Below are positions 41,719 through 49,821 of a stretch of DNA of 64,000 nt, one piece after another. Position 1 is the first letter of the stretch. Each line of letters begins with the position of its first letter. The notes beneath the pieces were generated by a model. That model made no database searches, was not told the DNA's origin, and saw only the letters and a list, made by a program, of their open reading frames with translations. The translations under genes and the position numbers were made by a program. Source of the stretch: Actinomycetes bacterium (GTDB lineage Bacteria > Actinomycetota > Actinomycetes > Propionibacteriales > Propionibacteriaceae); the NCBI GenBank assembly GCA_023458095.1, contig JAEXAS010000026.1, forward strand, positions 186,001 to 250,000, in the 5' to 3' direction.

Positions 41719-43236
41719 ATGGACGCGGAAACCCTTGCCAGATGGCAGTTTGGTATTACCACCGTGTACCACTTCCTCTTCGTACCCATCACCATTGCCC
41801 TGTCGATGCTGGTGGCCGTACTCCAGACGTTGTGGTACCGCTCAGGGGAGGAGAAGTTCCTCCGCCTGACCAAGTTCTTCGGAAAGGTGTTCCTGATCAA
41901 CTTCGCTATGGGCGTTGTGACGGGCATCGTGCAGGAGTTCCAGTTCGGTCTGAACTGGTCTGAATACTCCCGCTTCGTTGGTGACATCTTCGGTGCACCT
42001 CTCGCGATGGAGGCACTGTTGGCCTTCTTCCTGGAGTCGGTGTTCCTGGGTGTGTGGGTGTTCGGCTGGGATCGTCTTCCCAAGAAGCTTCACCTCATGA
42101 GCATCTGGCTGGGCTCGATCGGCACCTTGCTGTCGGCGATCTTCATCCTGGCCGCCAACTCCTTCATGCAGAATCCGGCTGGTTCCTGGTACAACCCGGC
42201 CACCGGTCGCGCGGAAATGACCAGCCTGGTCGACGTTCTGTTGAACCCGATCAACCTGGTTACCTTCCCGCACGTCATCGCTGGTGCTTATGTCACTGCG
42301 GGCGGCCTGATCGTGGGCATCTCGGGTTGGTGGCTGGCCAAGCTCGCCAAAGCTGGCGACGCTGACGCCGAAACCAAGTCGGCCTGGCACTGGTCCACTC
42401 GCTTCGGCGCCTGGGTCCTGATCATCGCCGGCGCTGCTGTGATCATCACCGGTGACCTGCAGGGCAAGGCGGTCACCGCCGAGCAGCCGATCAAGATGGC
42501 CGCTGCCGAGGGTCTGTGCAACACCGAGGCCCAGGCTCCCTTCTCGCTGATCCTGGTTGGGAGCAGCTGTGAGGGCGTCAAGGAAGGCGAGAGCATCACC
42601 GCGCTGTCGGTTCCGGGTCTGTTCTCGATCCTGGGCTCGGAGAGCTACGACATCAACGCCAAGATGCTCGGCATCAACAACCTGAACGAGAAGTACACCG
42701 CTGAAGGCTTCGACAACGTCCAGTTGCAGAAGGACACCTCCAAGGATCTCGTTAATACTGTTGGCGAGTACAACAAGGCCAACGACACCAAGTTCGATTT
42801 CGCTCCGAGCATCCCGGTCTCCTTCTGGACCTTCCGGATCATGATCGTGCTCGGCGGGCTTGCAATCCTCGTGGGCATCTGGGTTCTCATCGCCACCGCT
42901 AAGGGTAAGAGCCCCAAGGGTGGTTCGTTGTGGACCGCTGCAATGATCGCTACCCCGTTGATGGCTCTGTTCGCCAACAGCTTCGGGTGGATCTTTGCCG
43001 AGATGGGCCGTCAGCCGTTCGTCGTGTACGGCGTGCTGCCCACCATGAGCGCGAACTCTCCTGGCGTTAGCAACCTGGAGGTCGGCCTCACCATGGTGCT
43101 GTTCACCGTGATCTACGGCACCCTTGCGGTGGTCGAGGTCGGGCTGCAGCTGCACTTCATCAAGAAGGGACTGCCGGAAGTCACCGAGCCTACTGTGCTC
43201 ACTGACGACGACGCTCCCGTGAGCTTCGCGTACTGA
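41719..43236 (+). CDS. cydA: Cytochrome bd ubiquinol oxidase subunit I (CydA)
   Basis: A 505-residue membrane protein with the heme-ligand His18 in ARWQFGITTVYHFLFVP, a further conserved His in LVTFPHVIAGAY, and the hallmark quinol-site motif EMGRQPFVVYGVL near the C-terminus. CydA carries the three hemes and oxidises quinol, passing electrons to oxygen. The Q-loop between helices 6 and 7 looks short, as in most non-proteobacterial enzymes. The ATG at 41719 is the start that gives the conserved N-terminus; the longer open frame overlaps blaI. cydB follows after 11 bases. Confidence 0.96.
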   Translation: MDAETLARWQFGITTVYHFLFVPITIALSMLVAVLQTLWYRSGEEKFLRLTKFFGKVFLINFAMGVVTGIVQEFQFGLNWSEYSRFVGDIFGAPLAMEALLAFFLESVFLGVWVFGWDRLPKKLHLMSIWLGSIGTLLSAIFILAANSFMQNPAGSWYNPATGRAEMTSLVDVLLNPINLVTFPHVIAGAYVTAGGLIVGISGWWLAKLAKAGDADAETKSAWHWSTRFGAWVLIIAGAAVIITGDLQGKAVTAEQPIKMAAAEGLCNTEAQAPFSLILVGSSCEGVKEGESITALSVPGLFSILGSESYDINAKMLGINNLNEKYTAEGFDNVQLQKDTSKDLVNTVGEYNKANDTKFDFAPSIPVSFWTFRIMIVLGGLAILVGIWVLIATAKGKSPKGGSLWTAAMIATPLMALFANSFGWIFAEMGRQPFVVYGVLPTMSANSPGVSNLEVGLTMVLFTVIYGTLAVVEVGLQLHFIKKGLPEVTEPTVLTDDDAPVSFAY

Positions 43237-43247
43237 GAGGCTGAGAA

Positions 43248-44426
43248 ATGTTTGCACTTGAAGTAGCAGCAGCTCCTGCAGTGGGCTTGCAGATTCTCTG
43301 GGTGATCCTGATCGCCGTTCTGTGGATCGGCTATCTGGTTCTGGAGGGCTTCGACTACGGCGTTGCCATGTTGATCCCCTTCCTCGGCAAGACCGACAAG
43401 GAACGTCGAGTCATGGTCAACACCATCGGCCCGGTCTGGGACGGTAACGAGGTGTGGCTGCTCACCGCTGGTGGCGCCACCTTCGCAGCCTTCCCGGCTT
43501 GGTACGCGACCCTGTTCTCGGGCGCTTACCTGCCGTTGTTCCTGATCCTGGTCGGTCTGATCATTCGTGGTGTGTCCTTCGAGTACCGCTCGAAGCACCC
43601 CGAGACCAAGTGGCGTAACACCTTCGACTGGATGGCGGCCATCGGCTCGTTCATCGTGCCGCTGGTGTTCGGCATCGCCTTCGCCAACTTCATCATGGGC
43701 CTGCCGGTTGCCTTGGCCACCGGCGACATGAACACCCCGGTCCTGCTGGCACCCGCCGCAGAGCACCTGTTCGTGCTGACCCCGGCGCCGTACTTCCTGC
43801 AGCTGTTCATCAACGGCTACGGATTCGGCCTCATGGGCGGCATCGTGCTGGTCGTGGCGTTCCTGTTCCATGGAGCCATCTACCTGACGCTGAAGACCCG
43901 TCCGGGCGAACTGCACGACCGTGCACGCAAGTTCGCTCAGACCATCGGTCTGGTGGCCATCGTCGGTGGCGCTGTGTACCTGGTGTGGCAGAACCTGATG
44001 TTCCCGGCCGAGGCAGCTCTCACTGAGGCTGCCCTGGGCGTGAACCTGGCACCTGCTCTGCAGTTGGCTGGTTGGATCATGACTGCGGTTGCGGCCGTGG
44101 CTCTGATCGCGGCTTGGTGGTTCGTCGGTCACGGACGCGAAGGCATCGCCTTCATCTCCACTGCGGTGGCGATCCTGTCCGTGGCAGTCATCACCTTCCT
44201 CACCATGGTTCCGGGCCTCGGATTCGTCGACGCTGCTGGTGATCGCACCACGGCACCGCTGAATCTGTTGAACGCATCCTCCAGCCAGACGACGCTGGTT
44301 CTGATGACGATCGTCGCGGTGATCTTCGTGCCGATCGTGCTCGCCTACACCGCGTGGTCTTACTGGGTGTTCCGTCAGCGCCTCGGCGTTGAGAACATGC
44401 CAGATGAGGTAGCGCTGGCGAGTTGA
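43248..44426 (+). CDS. cydB: Cytochrome bd oxidase subunit II (CydB)
   Basis: A 392-residue membrane protein with the CydB N-terminal motif LEGFDYGVAMLIPFLG and the conserved GPVWDGNEVWLLTAGGATFAAFP, ending in helices with NASSSQTTLVLMTIVAVIFVPIVLAYTAWSYWVF. It pairs with CydA to form the oxidase core. Its stop overlaps the cydDC start. A different cydB fragment opens the window, so the genome carries at least two versions. Confidence 0.96.
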   Translation: MFALEVAAAPAVGLQILWVILIAVLWIGYLVLEGFDYGVAMLIPFLGKTDKERRVMVNTIGPVWDGNEVWLLTAGGATFAAFPAWYATLFSGAYLPLFLILVGLIIRGVSFEYRSKHPETKWRNTFDWMAAIGSFIVPLVFGIAFANFIMGLPVALATGDMNTPVLLAPAAEHLFVLTPAPYFLQLFINGYGFGLMGGIVLVVAFLFHGAIYLTLKTRPGELHDRARKFAQTIGLVAIVGGAVYLVWQNLMFPAEAALTEAALGVNLAPALQLAGWIMTAVAAVALIAAWWFVGHGREGIAFISTAVAILSVAVITFLTMVPGLGFVDAAGDRTTAPLNLLNASSSQTTLVLMTIVAVIFVPIVLAYTAWSYWVFRQRLGVENMPDEVALAS

Positions 44427-47400
44427 TGATGGCGGGGCCTATTGACCCCCGTCTACTGCGCCGAGCCTCGGCGACCAGGGGTTTCCTGGTCGCCGGGGTC
44501 GCGGTAGGAAGCGCAACAGCCATCCTGACTCTCGGTCAGGCATGGCTGTTGTCGCGTTCAGTGGCGGGAATTTTTGATACTGGCAGTCTGGACGGTCTGT
44601 GGATCGCCGCACTGCTGCTGCTGGCGGTCTTCGCCGGCAAAGCACTTCTGAGCTGGTTGCACCAATGGATCGCCCACCGCACCTCTGCTGCGGTGAAGTC
44701 CCAGCTGCGTCGTGACATCATCAGTGCGCGACTTGCTCATCCGGTCGATTCCCCCACCACCACCGGCGGGTTGATCACCTTGGTCACCCAGGGCTTGGAT
44801 GCTCTGGACGGCTATTACTCCAAATACCTTCCCCAGCTTGTGCTGGCCGTCACGGTTCCGATCATCATCGGCGTAGCGATCCTGGCCTCTGACTTCTGGT
44901 CGGCGGTAATCGTCGCGGTGACCATGCCGCTGATCCCCGTCTTCATGGCTTTGGTGGGATGGACCACCGAGAAGCTGACCAAGCGACGCTGGGCGGTTCA
45001 GACGCGGCTTGCGCACCACTTCGCCGACCTCGTTACCGGACTGCCCACCTTGCAGGTCTTCGGACGGGCCAAGGCCCAGGCCCGCGGATTGCGAGAGACC
45101 GAAGACGCGCACGTGCGCGAGACCATGGCCACCCTGCGCGTTTCGTTCCTGTCTGCCGGGGTCTTGGAGTTGCTCTCCACACTGAGCGTGGCTGTGATCG
45201 CCGTCACGATCGGCTTCCGGGTCGTGTTCGGCGAACTCGACCTCGCCACGGCACTGTTCGTCCTCATCCTGGCGCCGGAGGCTTACCTGCCAATCCGCCA
45301 AGTCGGTGTGCACTATCACGACTCGGCCGATGGCGTCGCGGCAGCGATGTCTGCCTTCAAGCTCATCGATGCTCACGAACCCCCTCCGGTGGCCAAGGTC
45401 GGCGAAGCCGCCAAGTTGGTCTTCAGCTCCGCCGCTGCGGACGCCACCCCGGCATCCGCGAGCCCGTCGATTCCCGACCCGTTTGCGGCCGGCTTCGTCC
45501 CAAGCCACGCGGCGCTGCTGAGCGTGCGCGAACTCACCCACACCTATCCGGGCACGAACACTCCGGCTCTGCAGCCGATCAGCTTCGACGTCGCTCCCGG
45601 CGAGGTCCTCGCCCTTGCCGGCGGCAGCGGCGGGGGTAAGACCACCCTGATCAATGCCCTGCTCGGCTTCCTGAGCCCCAGTGGCGGCGAACTGCTGGTC
45701 GAAGGATCGCCGATCACCGACTGGACGGCCTGGCGGCGCCAGGTGGCTTTCGTGGGTCAGTTCCCCGGCCTGGTCAACGGCGACATCGCCGACAACGTGC
45801 GCCTGGGAAGTCCCGAAGCCTCCGACGCTGAGCTTCGGGAAGCCTTGGACGCCGCAGGTGCCCCCGAGTTGGCTCTGGACCACTCGGTCGGCGATAACGC
45901 CGAAGGGGTCTCCTCGGGCGAGCGGCGACGCATCGCCACCGCTCGGGCTCTGCTGCGGATCAGCCGCGACCACGGTCGACTGCTGATCCTCGACGAGCCC
46001 ACCGCTGGACTGGATCCCGACGCCGAGGCCACCCTCCTGGGGAGCCTGCGGACCTCGGGAGTGGCGGTGATCGTGGTCAGCCACCGTCCCGCCGTGTTGA
46101 GTGCCGCCGACCGGGTCATCACCGTGGAGGCTCCTGAGCCTGCTGAGGTTGCCCTTTCGACAAGCCCGGAGGCCGCAACGACAGACTCTGGGAGCGAGAA
46201 CGAACTCCCGCTGGCTGAGCCTGTCGAAGCCCCAGTCACCGCACTGGCTGAGCCTGTCGGGGCCCAAGCCACCACCGCGGTGGCTGAGCTCGAGGACGCT
46301 CCGCTGGCTGAGCTTGTCGAAGCCCCCGACGGCGACCCTTCGACAAGCTCAGGGAACGCAACGACAAGCTCAGGAAGCGCAACGACAAGCGCAGGGGACG
46401 CACCGACGGACTCAGGGGACGACGAAACCCCCGCGGAACCTGACGAGGCGCCGGCGTCGGTCGGCCTGATCCGCAGCCTGCTGGACGCAGTTCCCAAGTC
46501 ACGCAAATGGCTGGCGCTGTCGATCTTCCTTGCCTTCAGTGCCACCGCCGCCCAGGTTGCCCTCATGGGCACCTCGGCTTGGTTGCTCACCTTCGCTGCA
46601 CTCATCGTGCCGCCGCTGTTCCTGCAGACGCCGGCCGTGCTGGTGCGCTTCTTCGCCATCTCGCGGGCCGCGCTGCGCTATGCCGAGCGGCTGGCCAGCC
46701 ACAACCTGGCCCTGCGGATGCAGTCGGCCCTGCGTCTGGTCACCTATCAGCGATTGTCCGGCACCACCCTCCTGGGACGGCGCCGCGGCGACTTGCTCAC
46801 CCGGGTGGTCGCTGATGTCGAGGCGATCAAAGATCTGATGGTGCGGGTCTGGATCCCCTTCATCTCCGCAACCGGAGTGATCTTGGTCACGGGCTTGGGC
46901 CTGGGTCTGATTTCACCGGCCACCGGCCTGGTGGTGCTCGCCAGCGCCGCAATTGCCGGGCTGCTGCTGCCCTGGTTGGCCCAGCGCGGGTCGGCGAAGG
47001 CCGACGCCGAAGCGGTGCCGCTGCGCGGCGAGCTGGGCAACGCTGTGCATGAGATCGCTACGGCGGCTCCGGATCTGGTGGCCTACGGCGCGGACAAGGT
47101 CTACGCCGACAAGCTGCTCGAGATCGACGGCAGGCTCAGTGACGACGAGGCTCGCAGCACCTGGGTGCGCGGCATCACGACTGCCGGACAGTTGTTGGCA
47201 GCCGGCCTCGCTGTGATCGGCGCTCTACTGATCGGTGGCGCGCAAGCCCACGACGGCGTGCTCATGCCGCAACTGATGGACTGGATCACCAACGTGGCCT
47301 TCCTCAAAGCGACCCCGCCGCCGATGTACGCCATGCAGGCCACGGTGCTGGCCGTGCTGGTGCTGACCCCGTTGGCGTTGCATGAAGCTTTGTCGAATCT

Positions 47401-48097
47401 GGTTCAGGCAGCACAGGTGAATACCCGCGCTCAGGCCGCACTGACCCGGGTGGAGGAGATCCTGGACGCCGAGCCGGTGGGATCCGGCGACCTGCCGTCC
47501 CTGCCGGAGCCGGTGGCTGAGCCAGGTCTGAGCCTGCACGACCTGAGCGTCGGCTGGCCTGGCCAAGAGCCGGTCCAGACCGGCCTGAACCTGGAGCTCT
47601 CCCGCGGCGAGATTGTGGGCCTGGTCGGGCCCAGTGGCATCGGCAAGACCACCGTCGCGGCCACCGTGCTCGGCCTCATCCCGCCGCTGGATGGCGAGGC
47701 CGAGATTCACGGCCGGGTCGGCTATCTGCCACAGGATGCCCACATCTTCACGACCTCGATCGCGGAGAACGTGATGATCGGCAATAAGTTCGCCACGCCC
47801 GAGCAGGTGCAAACCGCCCTGCAGCGCTCCGGATTGACTCTGGATCCGCAGCGCCTCGTGGGCGAGACGGGCACCCATCTCTCCGGCGGCGAAGCCCGAC
47901 GGGTAGCCTTGGCCCGGCTCCTGGTCGGAGACTTCCAAGTGCTGATCCTGGACGAGCCGACCGAGCATCTCGACCTGCTCACCGCCACTGCCCTGATGGA
48001 CGACATCTGGAACAACACCACAGATGCTGCAGTCCTGGTGATCACCCACGACCCCGCAGTGATCTCCCGCTGTAATCGAGTAATCACCCTCACCTGA
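44426..48097 (+). CDS. cydDC: CydDC fusion, ABC transporter needed for cytochrome bd assembly
   Basis: A 1223-residue fusion of two ABC half-transporters. The CydD half (1-570) has six helices, Walker A GGSGGGKTT, signature VSSGERRRIATARAL and Walker B LLILDEPTAGLD. The CydC half (about 685-1223) has six helices, Walker A GPSGIGKTT, signature LSGGEARRVALARLL and Walker B VLILDEPTEHLD. CydDC exports thiols or binds heme and is required for bd oxidase assembly. Fused CydDC is known in actinobacteria. The linker here (about 570-680) is unusual because it is built from short repeats (see the repeat entry). The start is taken at the ATG overlapping the cydB stop (TGATG). Confidence 0.94.
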   Translation: MMAGPIDPRLLRRASATRGFLVAGVAVGSATAILTLGQAWLLSRSVAGIFDTGSLDGLWIAALLLLAVFAGKALLSWLHQWIAHRTSAAVKSQLRRDIISARLAHPVDSPTTTGGLITLVTQGLDALDGYYSKYLPQLVLAVTVPIIIGVAILASDFWSAVIVAVTMPLIPVFMALVGWTTEKLTKRRWAVQTRLAHHFADLVTGLPTLQVFGRAKAQARGLRETEDAHVRETMATLRVSFLSAGVLELLSTLSVAVIAVTIGFRVVFGELDLATALFVLILAPEAYLPIRQVGVHYHDSADGVAAAMSAFKLIDAHEPPPVAKVGEAAKLVFSSAAADATPASASPSIPDPFAAGFVPSHAALLSVRELTHTYPGTNTPALQPISFDVAPGEVLALAGGSGGGKTTLINALLGFLSPSGGELLVEGSPITDWTAWRRQVAFVGQFPGLVNGDIADNVRLGSPEASDAELREALDAAGAPELALDHSVGDNAEGVSSGERRRIATARALLRISRDHGRLLILDEPTAGLDPDAEATLLGSLRTSGVAVIVVSHRPAVLSAADRVITVEAPEPAEVALSTSPEAATTDSGSENELPLAEPVEAPVTALAEPVGAQATTAVAELEDAPLAELVEAPDGDPSTSSGNATTSSGSATTSAGDAPTDSGDDETPAEPDEAPASVGLIRSLLDAVPKSRKWLALSIFLAFSATAAQVALMGTSAWLLTFAALIVPPLFLQTPAVLVRFFAISRAALRYAERLASHNLALRMQSALRLVTYQRLSGTTLLGRRRGDLLTRVVADVEAIKDLMVRVWIPFISATGVILVTGLGLGLISPATGLVVLASAAIAGLLLPWLAQRGSAKADAEAVPLRGELGNAVHEIATAAPDLVAYGADKVYADKLLEIDGRLSDDEARSTWVRGITTAGQLLAAGLAVIGALLIGGAQAHDGVLMPQLMDWITNVAFLKATPPPMYAMQATVLAVLVLTPLALHEALSNLVQAAQVNTRAQAALTRVEEILDAEPVGSGDLPSLPEPVAEPGLSLHDLSVGWPGQEPVQTGLNLELSRGEIVGLVGPSGIGKTTVAATVLGLIPPLDGEAEIHGRVGYLPQDAHIFTTSIAENVMIGNKFATPEQVQTALQRSGLTLDPQRLVGETGTHLSGGEARRVALARLLVGDFQVLILDEPTEHLDLLTATALMDDIWNNTTDAAVLVITHDPAVISRCNRVITLT
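46209..46424 (+). repeat. In-frame repeat array encoding the CydD-CydC linker
   Basis: The first part (about 46209-46330) holds three recognisable copies of CTGGCTGAGC(C/T)TGTCG, translated as LAEPVEAP-like units. The second part is a 21-bp tandem repeat of four units starting CGACAAGCTCAGG (46341-46361, 46362-46382, 46383-46403, 46404-46424), translated as 7-residue units TSSGNAT, TSSGSAT, TSAGDAP, TDSGDDE. The two parts carry the same core in opposite orientation, and the core matches the intergenic repeat at 41128-41177. Reading frame is preserved throughout. Confidence 0.85.
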
Positions 48098-48127
48098 CGC
48101 GGATCGCGGTGCCCAATCCCCCGATTA

Positions 48128-48185
48128 GCTCCCAAAAGGTGCAGACGCTCCCGAACCTTCGGGAGCGTCTGCACCTTTTGGGAGC
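48128..48185. terminator. 28-bp perfect inverted repeat between cydDC and tetR
   Basis: The arms 48128-48155 and 48158-48185 are perfectly complementary over 28 bp with a two-base CC centre. Each arm contains CAAAAGG and GACGCTCCC. It starts 31 bases after the cydDC stop and ends 37 bases before the stop of the convergent tetR gene, so it is well placed as a bidirectional terminator. The stem is far longer than most terminators. A partial repeat of GGGAGCGTCTG continues just beyond the right arm (48180-48191). Confidence 0.75.
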
Positions 48186-48221
48186 GTCTGGCGGGGATCG
48201 AGGGGTCTGGCGCAGGGGAGC

Positions 48222-48761
48222 TCAGCGGATGAGGCGAAGCAAGGCGGGGCCGAGATTGGGCCCGTCCGGCTCGATCTGACGCAGCGCCAGCCAGCCCAGA
48301 TAGGCGACGTATGCCAATCGCGCCCGCTCGGTGGCCTCCGGGGCTGCCACGCCACCGCGAATGAGCAGTTCCTCGATGAAGGCCAGCCGCCGCTGATGCA
48401 CCCGCGCCACCACCGGACCGATCTGGGGGTCGTCGCTCAGGGCGATCAGCCGCCATTCGGCGCGATCCTGCACCTCGGTGGCACCGAAGGCAACCGCAAT
48501 CAGTCCGGCCAGGGCCTCGTCGGGTGAGGCTCCCTCCAGGCGCTGGATGGCGTCCTGGGTCGCCACTCGTTCCCACTCCTCGAGGACGGCCTGCACCAGG
48601 TCGGCGCGATCGGTGAAGTGCCAGTAGAAGCTCCCCCGGGTGGCGCCCAGGCGCGGAGCCAGCGCATCCACGGCGATGCGGTCGAAGCCATGCTCGGCAC
48701 CCATGGCCATGGCCGCCTCGATCCAGTCCTGCCGCGTCAAACGGCGCTTCGTTGAGGCCAT
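48222..48761 (-). CDS. TetR-family transcriptional regulator
   Basis: A 179-residue protein with an N-terminal helix-turn-helix (RLTRQDWIEAAMAMGAEHGFDRIAVDALAPRLGATRGSFYWHFTDRADLVQAVL, about 7-62) and a compact helical ligand domain. It is divergent from two small membrane-protein genes, with a palindromic operator between them, so it probably represses them and itself. The ATG lies 6 bases after a TAGGCT -10-like hexamer on the minus strand, suggesting a leaderless transcript. The ligand is unknown. Confidence 0.92.
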   Translation of the reverse strand: MASTKRRLTRQDWIEAAMAMGAEHGFDRIAVDALAPRLGATRGSFYWHFTDRADLVQAVLEEWERVATQDAIQRLEGASPDEALAGLIAVAFGATEVQDRAEWRLIALSDDPQIGPVVARVHQRRLAFIEELLIRGGVAAPEATERARLAYVAYLGWLALRQIEPDGPNLGPALLRLIR

Positions 48762-48772
48762 ATTGCGAGCCT

Positions 48773-48815
48773 ACCGTACAGCGGTGTACGGTTCGATCCA
48801 TACACGACTGTACGG
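48773..48815. promoter_or_regulatory. Palindromic operator between tetR and the membrane-protein genes
   Basis: ACCGTACA-GCGG-TGTACGGT (48773-48792) is a perfect 8-bp inverted repeat. A second related site with TACA and TGTACGG arms follows (about 48800-48815). Together they cover the region where both divergent promoters should lie, as expected for TetR repression. Confidence 0.7.
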
Positions 48816-48823
48816 AGATTCTG

Positions 48824-49351
48824 ATGGGGCACTCATCCACTCCCACCGGGCCAGCGGCCCTGCGCATCCTGAGCCTTCCGGCGCAGAACACCCAGACCCT
48901 GCGGTCGTTGCGCCCTGTCGCCGGCGGTACCGCGGCGACGTTGCTGGCGATCGCGGGACTCCACGCGTCCTGGGTCACCGGGAGCACCTGGCCCTACGCC
49001 GATGGGGCCACCCTGAGCCGGCACGTGCTCGGCATCCCCGAGACCCCCGGCATGCCATCAGCGGCCGCGACGGTCGCGGTCACTGCAGCGCTTGCGGTGA
49101 CCGGCGCAGCGGCGGTGGCCCGAACTTCGAAGAGCCCGCGACTGCGCGGCGCTGCACGACTACTTACCATGCCTGCCGCCGCTGTGCTCGCCGTCCGCGG
49201 GCTGGGCGGGTTCGCTCAATCACTCCTGGCCCCCGACGCCGCCACCGCGGAGTTCACCCGCAACGATCTGCGGATCTACTCCCCGCTGTGCCTGGCGCTG
49301 GCCGCGGGACTTGCCGTGCTCGAAAAACCCACCAAACAGGAGAACCGATGA
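48824..49351 (+). CDS. DUF3995-like membrane protein
   Basis: A 175-residue protein with about four membrane helices and the HASWVTGSTWPYADGATLSRHVLG segment, which resembles the DUF3995 family. The function is unknown. The start at 48824 is chosen because GGAG lies 6 bases upstream and it clears the operator; the longer frame from 48752 runs through the operator. Its stop overlaps the next ATG by 4 bases, so the two membrane proteins are co-expressed under the divergent TetR regulator. Confidence 0.78.
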   Translation: MGHSSTPTGPAALRILSLPAQNTQTLRSLRPVAGGTAATLLAIAGLHASWVTGSTWPYADGATLSRHVLGIPETPGMPSAAATVAVTAALAVTGAAAVARTSKSPRLRGAARLLTMPAAAVLAVRGLGGFAQSLLAPDAATAEFTRNDLRIYSPLCLALAAGLAVLEKPTKQENR

Positions 49352-49791
49352 ACTTCTTGGCTGAATCCTCACGCCGCTGGCCCCTGTGGGCCAGTCTGGG
49401 CGTCTTGGCCTTGACTGCACTGATCCACATCTTCGCAGGCACCCCCATGTATCTGGACGGCATCGCCCAGGCCGGACTGACCGGCGAGGTCGGCGGCTTG
49501 GCCGTCGCTCTGTGGCACCTCACCTCGACCATCCTGGTGCTGCTGGTGGTCGGTCTCGGCTGGGCAATCCGCGCCAGTCACCAGGCTGGGGTTCCGATCC
49601 TCGTCGCGGTCTGGACCATCTGCTTGGCATTCTTCGCCATCATGCTCGGCGTCGATGTGAGCGCCGGTTCGGTCATCTCCCCGTTGGTGCAGTGGACACT
49701 CTTCGTCCCGCCTCTGATCCTGCTGCCCTTGACCCGCTGGAGCCGGCCACCGTCCACCGGCGTCGACCCGGCGGAGCTGCACCAACGGTGA
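49348..49791 (+). CDS. Four-helix membrane protein of unknown function
   Basis: A 147-residue protein with four predicted membrane helices (about 13-30, 48-68, 79-98, 104-128) and the LWHLTSTILVLLVVGLGWAIRA segment. I do not assign it to a named family. A conserved-looking His in helix 1 (LTALIHIFAGTPMY) and one in the ALWHLTST segment may be of interest. It is translationally coupled to the DUF3995-like gene (ATGA) and convergent with the channel gene 30 bases downstream. Confidence 0.75.
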   Translation: MNFLAESSRRWPLWASLGVLALTALIHIFAGTPMYLDGIAQAGLTGEVGGLAVALWHLTSTILVLLVVGLGWAIRASHQAGVPILVAVWTICLAFFAIMLGVDVSAGSVISPLVQWTLFVPPLILLPLTRWSRPPSTGVDPAELHQR

Positions 49792-49821
49792 CGATCGGAC
49801 GTACTGAGATGGGCGCGGCCT

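Noticed and set aside
41842..43257. 471-codon minus-strand open frame opposite cydA
   Set aside because: It is an antisense shadow rich in Gln/His/Asp, without a ribosome site or family match.
44558..46267. 569-codon minus-strand open frame opposite cydDC
   Set aside because: It is a shadow frame; the plus strand encodes complete CydD motifs.
46341..46424. Possible CRISPR array because of four regular 21-bp units
   Set aside because: Units are directly adjacent without spacers, lie in frame inside cydDC, and no cas gene is present.
48128..48185. Possible terminal inverted repeats of an insertion sequence
   Set aside because: Only two bases separate the arms, and no transposase gene is nearby.
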